In this document: positions 25,381-33,617 of the stretch, one piece after another
Numbering within the stretch: the stretch's first letter is position 1
How the letters are laid out: the number at the start of each line of letters is the position of its first letter
Assembly (NCBI GenBank): GCA_016182965.1
Contig: JACPFM010000109.1
Location: 53,929-117,928, forward strand
DNA length: 64,000 nucleotides
Origin: Deltaproteobacteria bacterium
GTDB taxonomy: Bacteria > Myxococcota_A > Polyangia > Polyangiales > JADJMO01
Direction of reading: 5' to 3'
The notes under the pieces: model-generated
What the model was told of the DNA's origin: nothing
The model's database searches: none
The model's input: only the letters and a program-made list of their open reading frames with translations
Translations under genes and position numbers: made by a program

Positions 25381-26676
25381 ATGCCGGGCGTTGCGATCGT
25401 CGGAGCGCAGTGGGGCGACGAGGGCAAAGGGAAGATCGTCGACCTGCTCACCGAGGGCGCGGATCTGGTGGCGCGCTACGCCGGCGGACCGAACGCCGGG
25501 CACACGCTGGTCATCCCCAACGGGCGCGGCGGGCACGACAAGATCGTCGTGCGCCTCGTTCCGAGCGGCATCCTCTGGCCCGACACGGTCTGCGTGCTCG
25601 GCTCCGGGATGGTCGTCGATCCGCTCGCCCTCTCGAAGGAGCTCGACGAGCTCGTGGCCAAGGGGCTGTGGCGCGAGGGCGATCGCCGGCTCGTGCTCTC
25701 CGATCGCGCGCACATGATCCTCCCCTTCCACCTGCTGGTCGACGGGCTCCGCGAGAAGGGGCAGTTCGCCGTCGGCACCACCAAGCGCGGCATCGGACCG
25801 GCGTACGAGGACAAGGCGCGCCGCAACGGGGTGCACCTCGGCGCGCTGCGCGATCTCGCGCGCATGGAGCGCCACGTCGCGCGCGCGCTCGACGCGTGGA
25901 CGCCGGCGCTGCAGGCGATGGGCGAGAAGGTCCCCACGCCCAAGGAGGTCGTCGCGGCGATCGAGCCGGTCGCCGCCCGCCTGGTGCCGCTGCTCGGCGA
26001 GGGCTCGTTGGTGGTCGACGAGGCGATCCGCGCGGGCAAGCGCGTCATCTTCGAGGGCGCGCAGGGCACGCTCCTCGACATCGATCACGGGACCTACCCG
26101 TACGTGACGTCCTCTTCGGCGACCTCGGGCGGCGCCTGCACCGGCATCGGCGTGGGCCCGACGGCCATCCGTCGCGTGGTCGGCATCACCAAGGCGTACA
26201 CGACGCGCGTCGGCGGCGGTCCGTTCCCGACCGAGCTGCTCGACGAGATGGGCGAGCGCCTGCGCACCGCGGGCGGCGAGTTCGGCGCGGTGACCGGGCG
26301 ACCCCGCCGCTGCGGCTGGCTCGATCTGCCCGGGCTCCGCTACGCCCGTCGCGTCAACGGGCTGACCGATCTGATCATCACCAAGCTCGACGTGCTCACC
26401 GGCCTCTCGTCGATCGAGTTCTGCGTCGCCTACGACACGCCGGACGGACGGGTGCGCGATCTGCCGCTGAACACGCTCGATCGCGCGAAGCCGGTGTACG
26501 AGCGGCTGCCCGGGTGGTCGGAGCGGATCGATCACGCGCGCTCCATCGGGGATCTGCCGGCCAACGCTCGCGCCTACGTCGAGCGGATCGCCGCCGAGGT
26601 GGGCGTGCCGCTGGCGATGGTCTCGGTCGGTCCGCAGCGCGAAGCCACGATTCGACTGAGAGACCTTTTTGCGTAG
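25381..26676 (+). CDS. purA: Adenylosuccinate synthetase
   Basis: 431 residues. GTP-binding GAQWGDEGKGK at the N-terminus, NAGHT, the catalytic-loop region GIGPAYEDKARRNG, GAQGTLLDIDHGTYPYVTSS and KLDVLTG. It joins IMP and aspartate with GTP in AMP synthesis. Length is normal. ATG at 25381 with GGAGGAG immediately upstream. Confidence 0.97.
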   Translation: MPGVAIVGAQWGDEGKGKIVDLLTEGADLVARYAGGPNAGHTLVIPNGRGGHDKIVVRLVPSGILWPDTVCVLGSGMVVDPLALSKELDELVAKGLWREGDRRLVLSDRAHMILPFHLLVDGLREKGQFAVGTTKRGIGPAYEDKARRNGVHLGALRDLARMERHVARALDAWTPALQAMGEKVPTPKEVVAAIEPVAARLVPLLGEGSLVVDEAIRAGKRVIFEGAQGTLLDIDHGTYPYVTSSSATSGGACTGIGVGPTAIRRVVGITKAYTTRVGGGPFPTELLDEMGERLRTAGGEFGAVTGRPRRCGWLDLPGLRYARRVNGLTDLIITKLDVLTGLSSIEFCVAYDTPDGRVRDLPLNTLDRAKPVYERLPGWSERIDHARSIGDLPANARAYVERIAAEVGVPLAMVSVGPQREATIRLRDLFA

Positions 26677-26811
26677 GCGCCGATGTGCGCCCTGACATTT
26701 CTCGCCGCTCGACCCCGGCGCCGGGGGGGCCCGGATCCCACGGCGACCGTGCCTCCCCGCACCCGAGGGGTGGCGGGCGGTCGTGGCGTGCGTCTTGCTG
26801 AGTCGATCGAC

Positions 26812-27018
26812 ATGCGCCGTCCGCAGTCTGCCCGTTCGCCGGCTGGCAAGCAGCCGTACGACGAGCTGCGTCGCGCGCGACACGGCGAGCTGCGACATCA
26901 CGATCATGTCGGCCTGAGGCTGCTCCTCGACGACTACTTCGGCGACGCCGACGACCTCGACCTCGCCAACGCGCCGTCCCACGGCGGCCGCCCCTCGAAG
27001 CCGCCCCGGGCTGCGTGA
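26812..27018 (+). CDS. Small hypothetical protein coupled to methyltransferase gene
   Basis: 68 residues, His/Arg-rich centre (RARHGELRHHDHVG) followed by LRLLLDDYFGDADDLDLA. Its TGA overlaps the GTG start of the methyltransferase gene in a GTGA, the arrangement of a genuine coupled pair. No family recognised; the ribosome-binding site is weak. Confidence 0.45.
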   Translation: MRRPQSARSPAGKQPYDELRRARHGELRHHDHVGLRLLLDDYFGDADDLDLANAPSHGGRPSKPPRAA

Positions 27019-27620
27019 CCGCGTTCTTCGATCGCGTCGCCGCGCGGTACGACCGCGCGTTCGCGCCCACCGCCGCCGACACCGCCGCCGATCTGGCGCC
27101 GCCGCTCGTGGGTCGAACCGGCGTGGCGCTCGACCTCGGCTGCGGCACGGGGCGTGCCTTTCCCCACCTGCGCGCCGCAGGCTTGCGCGTGATCGGGCTC
27201 GACGCGTCCCGCCCCATGCTGCTCGAGGCCGCGCGCCGGGCGTCGGCGCGCGAGGTCGCCCGCGTGCGCGCCGACCTCTACGCGCGATGGCCGCTCCGCG
27301 ATCGCTCGATCGACGTCCTGCTCGCGTTCCACTCCGTGCTCGCCCATCCTCCCGGCGATCCCGAGCGCGCGTGGCGCCACGTCGGCGACGAGATGCGCCG
27401 CGTCGCGCGCGCCGGCGCGCTGGTGGTCGTCGACCTCCCGGAGCCCTCGTGGGCGGCGACCTACCTGCGCGCGGTCGGTCCCGACCGGTTCCTCCACGAG
27501 GCCGGCGGCGTCGCGATCGAGGCGGTGATCCCGGCGCCTTCGCGCGTGCTCGCCGCGCTCGGTCTACCGCTGTCGCTCGGTGAAGGGCCGCTCGGCGCGC
27601 GCGCGATCGGCGAGCTGTGA
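27015..27620 (+). CDS. Class I SAM-dependent methyltransferase
   Basis: 201 residues. Rossmann motif I LDLGCGTGRAFP, acidic residue of motif II in VIGLDASRPML, then VDVLLAFHSV-like motif IV (DVLLAFHSVLAH). This is the small Methyltransf_11/25 type acting on small molecules; substrate unknown. Starts with the GTG that overlaps the preceding small gene. Confidence 0.8.
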   Translation: MTAFFDRVAARYDRAFAPTAADTAADLAPPLVGRTGVALDLGCGTGRAFPHLRAAGLRVIGLDASRPMLLEAARRASAREVARVRADLYARWPLRDRSIDVLLAFHSVLAHPPGDPERAWRHVGDEMRRVARAGALVVVDLPEPSWAATYLRAVGPDRFLHEAGGVAIEAVIPAPSRVLAALGLPLSLGEGPLGARAIGEL

Positions 27621-27624
27621 GCGC

Positions 27625-28440
27625 CTACACGTCCGTCATGATCGACGTGATGACGTAGTTCGCCACCAGGATCGACACCGCCGACTGCACGACCGCGCGC
27701 GTCGTCGCGATGCCGACGCCCTTGGCGCCGCCGCTCGCGAAGAACCCTTGCTTGCACGAGATGATGGAGATGATGAAGCCGAAGACGGCGCTCTTCACCA
27801 TGCCCATCCAGAGGTCACGGGGCTGCACGAACTGGCGCACGCGGTCCATGAAGATGCCGGGATCGACGCCGAGCATCCCGACGCCCACGCCGTAGGCGCC
27901 GGCCATCCCGATGATGGTGAACAGGATGCAGAGGCAGGGCAGCACCAGCACCGAGGCCACCACGCGCGGGACCACGAGGTACTGGATGGGCGACACGCCC
28001 ATCGTCGCGATCGCGTCGATCTGCTCGGTGACGCGCATGTTCCCGAGCTCGGCGGCCATCGCGCTGCCGGCGCGGCTCGTCACCATCAACGCGGCGAACA
28101 CCGGGGAGATCTCGCGCGTGAGCGACAGCGCCACGACCCCGCCGACCATGCCCTCGGCGCTGAAGCGGCGGAAGCCGTAGACGGTCTGCAGCGCGAAGAC
28201 CATTCCGACGAACACGCCGGTCAAGGAGACGATGAACAACGACTCGACGCCGATGAAGTCCATCGAGGCGAGGAACTGCCGCGCGCGGAACGGCCGGCGC
28301 ACCAGCCAGAGCAGCACTCGAAACGCGAGGAGGATCGTCTGGCCGAGGCCGTCGAGGACGTCGAGCGGGATCGCCAGCGCGCGCAGCACCAGGGTGCGAA
28401 ACCCAGGTGCGGCCGGCTTGACGTCCTCGGTAGCGTCCAC
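27625..28440 (-). CDS. mlaE: MlaE-type ABC transporter permease
   Basis: 271 residues with five hydrophobic helices and the MlaE family signature: SREISPVFAALMVTSRAGSA-type segment here reading LTREISPVFAALMVTSRAGS, followed by ELGNMRVTEQIDAIATMGVS. MlaE permeases move phospholipids between membranes. The ATPase (MlaF) and MCE-domain partner (MlaD) are not adjacent in this window. GTG start. Confidence 0.85.
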   Translation of the reverse strand: MDATEDVKPAAPGFRTLVLRALAIPLDVLDGLGQTILLAFRVLLWLVRRPFRARQFLASMDFIGVESLFIVSLTGVFVGMVFALQTVYGFRRFSAEGMVGGVVALSLTREISPVFAALMVTSRAGSAMAAELGNMRVTEQIDAIATMGVSPIQYLVVPRVVASVLVLPCLCILFTIIGMAGAYGVGVGMLGVDPGIFMDRVRQFVQPRDLWMGMVKSAVFGFIISIISCKQGFFASGGAKGVGIATTRAVVQSAVSILVANYVITSIMTDV

Positions 28441-28518
28441 GCGGCTCGCATCCTAGGGGGAGGGGGCGCGGGGGGCCAACGGCCCTACGCCCATCGCGCT
28501 CCCGCGCGGATTCATCCT

Positions 28519-28693
28519 CCTAGAGCACCGAACGGTTTGAATCCGTCGCGAAACACGTGAGGTTGCGTGAGATTCGCGTCGCACGGACCGGAGGGCGACG
28601 CAGGCGTACTGGCAGTACGTCGAGGAGACCGGAGGGAGTACGACGCGAAGATCGCGGGGTTGCAGCAGGCTTCAAACCGTTCGGTGCTCTAGG
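28519..28693. repeat. 175-bp MITE-like element with 23-bp terminal inverted repeats
   Basis: The ends (28519-28541 and 28671-28693) are perfect 23-bp inverted repeats beginning CCTAGAGCACCGAACGG. The interior has a nested inverted pair (TTCGCGTCG/CGACGCGAA), a GTACTGGCAGTAC palindrome and a duplicated ACCGGAGGG. It has no coding capacity. The right terminus contains the TAG stop codon of the GAF-PAS-REC gene. Confidence 0.85.
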
Positions 28694-30455
28694 CGACGCG
28701 CGAGAGCGCGACGCGCTCGTCGACGATGCGCCGGAGCAGATCCGGGTCGAACGGTTTGCGCAGCACCCGGTGGCCGAGCCCGCGGAGGAAGGCCTCGACG
28801 TCGGAGGCGAAGACGCCTCCGGTCATGAACAGGACGCGCACGGCGAGCTCGGGGAAATCGCGCTCGACGGCGCGGTAGAGCTCGACGCCGCTCATCCGCG
28901 GCATCTGCACGTCGGTCATCACCGCATCGAAGCCGCGCGGGTCGCGCCGGATCAGCTCGAGGCCCTCGTCGCCGTCGGTCGCGGTCACGACCTCGTGCGA
29001 GCGCCCGAGGGTGCGCGAGACCGCGCGGAGGATGCTCGGCTCGTCGTCGACGATGAGCACGCGGCCGCGGACCGCGTTGCCGCCGGTTCCGAGCCTGCGC
29101 AGCGCCGGCATCGTCGAGGACGCCCCGCTGGTGCGCCCGTCCTGGATGACGACGACCGTGCCGCCGCCGGGCAGGGCGACCGCAGAAGCGCGCAGCGGCT
29201 CGCCGCGCGGACCGACGAGCGACGCGCGCGCGTAGCCGACGGTCGGCAGGACCTGGCCGGGGAACAGCGAGGCGAGGGGCCGTCCGACGAGCGAGCTCGG
29301 GGTGCTGCCGAGACGCCTCGCGAGCGCCCAGTTGGTGCGCCGGACGTTGGAGCTGTCGTCGGAGACGAGCACCATCGCGTCCATCACGTCGAAGGTCGCC
29401 TGCCAGTCGCGCATCGCGGCGCGCAGGTGCGAAAGGAGGCCGGCGTTCTGGACCGCCATCGCCAGCGGCTCGGCGATGGCTGCGAGCATCCACGCCGCGT
29501 CGGGCCGCAACGTCGTGCGCGCGAGGTGCGCGTCGCGCGACAGCAAGACGAGCACGCCGACGATCGCGTCGTGGACGACCAGCGGCAGGATGACGCCGGA
29601 GCGAGCCCACGCTGCGAGCGCCGTGGCGTCGTCGCCGGCGATGAAGGTCGGTGCGCCGGCGCGCGCGTTGGTGCTGCGCAGCGCCGCGCCGAGCGGATCG
29701 GCGACGGAACGCGCCGCGCCGGGGCGCGGGGCCCCCGGGACGTCGCCGTGCACCGCGATGATCTCGAGCGGATCGGCCTGCCGGCCGGCGGTCGGCGCGC
29801 CGATGGTGGCCACCCACGACAGCTCGAACCCGACCTCTTCGGCGAGCCGCTGCGCGAACGGCGAGAACGCATCCTCGAAGACGCCGCTCGACAGCGCGCG
29901 CTGCAGCTCGAGGAGCGTCTGCAGCCTCCCCGTCAGCGCCTGCGTCTCCTCGTGGGCACGCAGGTGATGCAGCGTCGTGCCGGCGACGGCGGCGATCGTC
30001 CCGGCGCTCTCCAGCTGCGCGGGCGCGGGAGCGTGCTCGCACACGGCCACCGCGACGCCGTGGGCGCCGAGCGGCACGACGATCGCGTGTCGCGCGGTGC
30101 GCGCCGCGGCGAGCGCGCGGCCGGAGCCCGCGCGCCACACGGAGACGTCGCGACGGACGTCGCGCGGAGAGGCGCGGAGCTCGCGTGAAGAGGGCGAACG
30201 GACGTCGCGCGGAGCGGGCGACCCGATCGAGAGGTGCTCGGCGCCGTCGCGCAGCAGCGTGCCGATCGGCGCGATGCCCTGGACGTCGCCGTCGAGCGCG
30301 ACGACCTCGAGCTCGTCGTCGCGCACCGCGTGGACCAGCGCGACGTACGCCGTGCGGGCCTCGGCGGCCACGCGCAGCGCAGTGGCGGCCGCGCCCGCCA
30401 GCTCGGCCCGAGTTCTGGCGGCGGCGAGGCCCAGCAGGTGCGCAGAGGGGATCAT
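28689..30455 (-). CDS. GAF-GAF-PAS protein with C-terminal receiver domain
   Basis: 588 residues. Two GAF-like regions (about 15-165 and 185-345), a PAS-like segment (WQATFDVMDAMVLVSDDSSN, about 355-460), and a receiver domain (VLIVDDEPSILRAVSRTLG, phospho-acceptor Asp in VMTDVQMPRMSG, conserved Lys in VLRKPFD). No kinase or DNA-binding domain, so it probably receives phosphate from another kinase and passes it on by contact. Its stop codon is inside a repeat element, suggesting the last residues were set by the insertion. Confidence 0.8.
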   Translation of the reverse strand: MIPSAHLLGLAAARTRAELAGAAATALRVAAEARTAYVALVHAVRDDELEVVALDGDVQGIAPIGTLLRDGAEHLSIGSPAPRDVRSPSSRELRASPRDVRRDVSVWRAGSGRALAAARTARHAIVVPLGAHGVAVAVCEHAPAPAQLESAGTIAAVAGTTLHHLRAHEETQALTGRLQTLLELQRALSSGVFEDAFSPFAQRLAEEVGFELSWVATIGAPTAGRQADPLEIIAVHGDVPGAPRPGAARSVADPLGAALRSTNARAGAPTFIAGDDATALAAWARSGVILPLVVHDAIVGVLVLLSRDAHLARTTLRPDAAWMLAAIAEPLAMAVQNAGLLSHLRAAMRDWQATFDVMDAMVLVSDDSSNVRRTNWALARRLGSTPSSLVGRPLASLFPGQVLPTVGYARASLVGPRGEPLRASAVALPGGGTVVVIQDGRTSGASSTMPALRRLGTGGNAVRGRVLIVDDEPSILRAVSRTLGRSHEVVTATDGDEGLELIRRDPRGFDAVMTDVQMPRMSGVELYRAVERDFPELAVRVLFMTGGVFASDVEAFLRGLGHRVLRKPFDPDLLRRIVDERVALSRVA

Positions 30456-30525
30456 CGCGGCTTCGCCGGGTGTACGGCCACGATGGAACGCTGCGATAGA
30501 CCCGCCGGCACCAACCGACGGTGTT

Positions 30526-30876
30526 TCAGGGGATCACGACCTCGATCTGGGCGCTGCGCTCGAACCCGACCGTCTGCCAGACCCAGAGCGTCTGTTTGTG
30601 CGCGGCAGGGATGGTCTCCTGCCAGGAGCCATCCGGGTTGGCGATCGTCGTGCGGCCCTCGCCCTTGCCTCCGTCGAGGTTCGGGTTCCAGACGGTCACC
30701 TCCGCGGAGGGCCTGGCCGAGTCGCGCGAGCCCTTGAGCGTGACCATGCCGCTCTCGTCCGGCCCGAGGATCTCCGGTTGCGCCGGGGGAGGGACGGGCA
30801 GCGTCGGCGCGAGACAACCGCCGAGCGCGACGAGCACGCCGAGCGCGACGGTACGGATCCAGCTCCGGCGGACCAT
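30526..30876 (-). CDS. Small lipoprotein
   Basis: 116 residues with lipoprotein signal VALGVLVALGGC, a Pro-rich spacer, then a compact beta-rich domain (EVTVWNPNLDGGKGEGRTTI, WQETIPAAHKQTLWVWQ) resembling an Ig-like/BIG fold. Function unknown; probably anchored in the outer membrane. Confidence 0.65.
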   Translation of the reverse strand: MVRRSWIRTVALGVLVALGGCLAPTLPVPPPAQPEILGPDESGMVTLKGSRDSARPSAEVTVWNPNLDGGKGEGRTTIANPDGSWQETIPAAHKQTLWVWQTVGFERSAQIEVVIP

Positions 30877-31045
30877 GAGAACGACCTCGGCTTAGCACGC
30901 TGCGGGCCACGGGGACGAGCCCAGTATACTGCGAGCGATCTCGTTCTGGGATGGCTTCGGCGTTGGCGTTCGGCCAACCTGGTTGGCGCCAAGTCGCCGG
31001 TCCGACCCGCGACACGGCGCGCGCCCCGGAATGGCGGCCGGTGAA

Positions 31046-31633
31046 TCAGGGGGCGGGCGGCTTGTCGGTCGCCATGTCGACCTCGTGGCGGAGATAGCGC
31101 GCCCGCATCTCGTAGACCTTGTCGCCGAACAGCAGGTCGGAGACGCACATGTTCGGCGGCAGCTCGACGCTGCCGACGCTCGCCTCGACGACGATCGTGT
31201 CGGAGTCGGGGCGCAGCCGCCGCACCGGGCCCGTGTCCCACCAGCGGACGTGCACGCGGACCTCCGTGTCGCCCGACTCGACGGACTTGATCAGCTTCGG
31301 ATCGATGCCGGAGTACTCGTCGCGAAGCAGCTTCGCGAACCGACGGCGCGCGAGCGGATCGCGCAGCCGATAGGTGCCCTCGCCGATCGTCTGCCCCTTC
31401 TCGTTGGTGGCGACGATCTCGTCGTCGGCCTTCGGAGGCGCGAGCGAGGCGCTGCGGCGCTCGTCGAAGTACGCCTGAAGCCCGCACGCGTCTTCGTACG
31501 TCATGACGTGGGCCGGGGCCTTCATGCTCCGTCGCGAGGACGGCCCACAGGCGACGAGCAGGAAGAACACCGCGAGACCGAGGCGCACCGGCCGGAGGAT
31601 AGCGCGTTCGCCGAGTTGGGGTGGGGCGCTCAC
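31046..31633 (-). CDS. Lipoprotein of unknown function
   Basis: Up to 195 residues. A lipobox (VFFLLVACG) near residue 29 favours a later start, perhaps the GTG at 31588. The mature part is alpha/beta with DEIVATNEKGQTIGEGTYRL and EVRVHVRWWDTGPVRRLRP. No family recognised. It runs leftward, eight bp after the stop of the DUF6882-like gene, so the two are probably co-transcribed. Confidence 0.6.
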   Translation of the reverse strand: MSAPPQLGERAILRPVRLGLAVFFLLVACGPSSRRSMKAPAHVMTYEDACGLQAYFDERRSASLAPPKADDEIVATNEKGQTIGEGTYRLRDPLARRRFAKLLRDEYSGIDPKLIKSVESGDTEVRVHVRWWDTGPVRRLRPDSDTIVVEASVGSVELPPNMCVSDLLFGDKVYEMRARYLRHEVDMATDKPPAP

Positions 31634-31640
31634 GGACGGC

Positions 31641-32648
31641 CTACCACTCGAGGACGATGTGCGGAACGAGCCCCTGCGGCCCGTTCTCGAGGCGCGCGGT
31701 GATGAAGCGATAGCCGGCGCCGCGATCGCGGCAGCGCATCCACAGCGACACGAGCGCGTCGTGCAGCGCAGCGGTCGGCTGGAGGTGGACGTCGGGGCCG
31801 CCCGTCGAGGGGCGCAGCGTCAGCTTGAGGTCGAACGCGACCGAGCCGATCGGTCCGGTCGGCGGCACCGCGCGCGCGAGCAGGGTGATCGTGCCGATGT
31901 GCTGCTGGTGGATGTACGGCACCACGTCGAACAGCCGTTGGGCGATCTCGGCGTGCGTCGCGGCCGTCGGCTCGCGTTCGCTCGAGGGCGCGGGCGCGGA
32001 CGACGCCGGTGCGCTCACCGACGAGGCCGGCAGGCTGCCTCCGGGGCCGTGCCACCCGCCCGGTGACGACGCGGGCATCGGCGTGGCGAGACGGCGCAGC
32101 GCCGGCGACGCCGGGTTCGGCGGGATCTGCACGGCGGGCATGTTCATCTGGCTCTCGCGGAGCGCGCGCATGGAGGTCGACGAGCGCGAGGCGGGCGGAC
32201 CGTCGAACAACGCGAGGAAGCGCTGCTCGTCGGCCTCCTGCAGGCGGTACATCGCGTCGGCGCGGGTCACGGCGGTCGCGACGGTCGCCAGCTCCCAGGC
32301 CTGCTGCTCGCTCGCCAGGGTGAGCGTCTCGTGCACCAACATGTCGATGCCCCAGCTGGCGCCCTGCTTGCGGACCTCTTCCATGCGGGTGCGCAGCTTC
32401 CACTCCACACTCGGATCGGCGAAACCCCAGAGCCACGAGCCCGTCGACGGGCGCCAGGTTCCGATGAGCTCGAACGACGGGCTCCACACCACCGTCTGCC
32501 CGCGCAGGAACGTGCAGTACCCGGTGATCCAATTCGGCTGGACCTCGTCGCGCGGATCGACGCGCCGGCCCATTTTGTGCTGCTTGCGCTGCACCTCGTC
32601 CTCGTACGCAGCGAGGAGCTTCTGGAATTTCTCGGTCGACGTGGGCAT
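31641..32648 (-). CDS. DUF6882-like protein
   Basis: 335 residues. The N-terminal part resembles DUF6882: an ELIGTWRPSTGSWLWGFADP strand segment, then ASEQQAWELATVATAVTRAD. A Pro/Ser-rich linker (about 180-235) connects to a second alpha/beta domain (AQRLFDVVPYIHQQHIGTI to VPHIVLEW). DUF6882 proteins are seen near toxin-immunity loci but have no established role. GAGAGGA lies upstream of the ATG. Confidence 0.55.
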   Translation of the reverse strand: MPTSTEKFQKLLAAYEDEVQRKQHKMGRRVDPRDEVQPNWITGYCTFLRGQTVVWSPSFELIGTWRPSTGSWLWGFADPSVEWKLRTRMEEVRKQGASWGIDMLVHETLTLASEQQAWELATVATAVTRADAMYRLQEADEQRFLALFDGPPASRSSTSMRALRESQMNMPAVQIPPNPASPALRRLATPMPASSPGGWHGPGGSLPASSVSAPASSAPAPSSEREPTAATHAEIAQRLFDVVPYIHQQHIGTITLLARAVPPTGPIGSVAFDLKLTLRPSTGGPDVHLQPTAALHDALVSLWMRCRDRGAGYRFITARLENGPQGLVPHIVLEW

Positions 32649-32754
32649 CGGGATCCTCTCGGCGCCGGTCACAGCCACCGCTCGGCCGATCGTCTCACGG
32701 AAGGAAGCGCTTGGGCCAAGCCCGCGGCCCTTTCCCTCCCCATCGGCCGGATCC

Positions 32755-33480
32755 ATGACACAGTACGTCATGAGCGCGAGGGACGCGGGACCGATCTGGA
32801 TCGCCGGCCACGAGGGGGTCGTCGATCGCAGCGACGGGGTGGCCGAGGTCGCTGCCGAGTACCTCGGCGCGCCGGTGCGTCTGGTCGATCTCTGGGGGCA
32901 GCCGGTCGACGGCAAATCGCCGCCGAACGACGGGCGCGCCGCGCGCCTGCTGATCGTCGAGGTCCTCGATCGCCCCGATCTGCTCGGCCCCGCGCTCAAG
33001 GCGCTGCGTCGCGCGCCGCTGCTCGCGGAGGCGCCGGTGCTCGCGGCGATCGGCCCGCGCGCGATCAACCAGCTCGATCCCGCCGCCGGTCACGCCGATT
33101 TCGTCGTGTGGCCCGCGCAGCCGTCCGAGCTCTACGCGCGCATCCGCCAGCTCGAGTGGCAGACCAGCGCGTACGCGAGCGAGGAGCACATCAAGCTCGG
33201 CCCGCTGGTGATCGACATCGCCGCGCGCGAGGTGACGATCGTCGGCGCGGAGGGAGGGCGATCGATCACGCTCACCTCGCGCGAGTTCAACCTGCTCGTC
33301 GCGCTGGTGAGCCGTCGCGGCCGCGTGCTGTCGCGCGAGACGCTGCTCGATGTGGTGTGGGGCGCCGACTACGACGGCGGCAGCAAGACGGTCGACGTGC
33401 ACGTGCGGAGGCTCAGGGCCAAGCTCGGCGAAGCGCTGCCGCTGCAGACCATCCGCGGCGCCGGGTACGTGCTGCGGTGA
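32755..33480 (+). CDS. OmpR-type DNA-binding regulator with degenerate receiver
   Basis: 241 residues. The first 125 have a receiver-like pattern, but the segment where the phospho-acceptor aspartate belongs reads ARLLIVEVLDRPD and the N-terminal acidic pair is missing. The C-terminal winged helix is typical of OmpR/PhoB: LTSREFNLLVALVSRRGRVL and SKTVDVHVRRLRAKLG. It should bind DNA without phosphorylation control. Divergent from the DUF6882-like gene with 106 bp between the starts. Confidence 0.8.
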   Translation: MTQYVMSARDAGPIWIAGHEGVVDRSDGVAEVAAEYLGAPVRLVDLWGQPVDGKSPPNDGRAARLLIVEVLDRPDLLGPALKALRRAPLLAEAPVLAAIGPRAINQLDPAAGHADFVVWPAQPSELYARIRQLEWQTSAYASEEHIKLGPLVIDIAAREVTIVGAEGGRSITLTSREFNLLVALVSRRGRVLSRETLLDVVWGADYDGGSKTVDVHVRRLRAKLGEALPLQTIRGAGYVLR

Positions 33481-33617
33481 GACACGGGTCGCGATAGTTT
33501 GGACGTCGTCGTTCGCTGCTCGCGGAGCGACGGACGACGCGACGACACCCGACGACGTGGCCCGCGAGGCTGCGGGAAATGGGCCCGGTCGAGGGGCGCG
33601 TGCTAGCGTTCGCAGGG

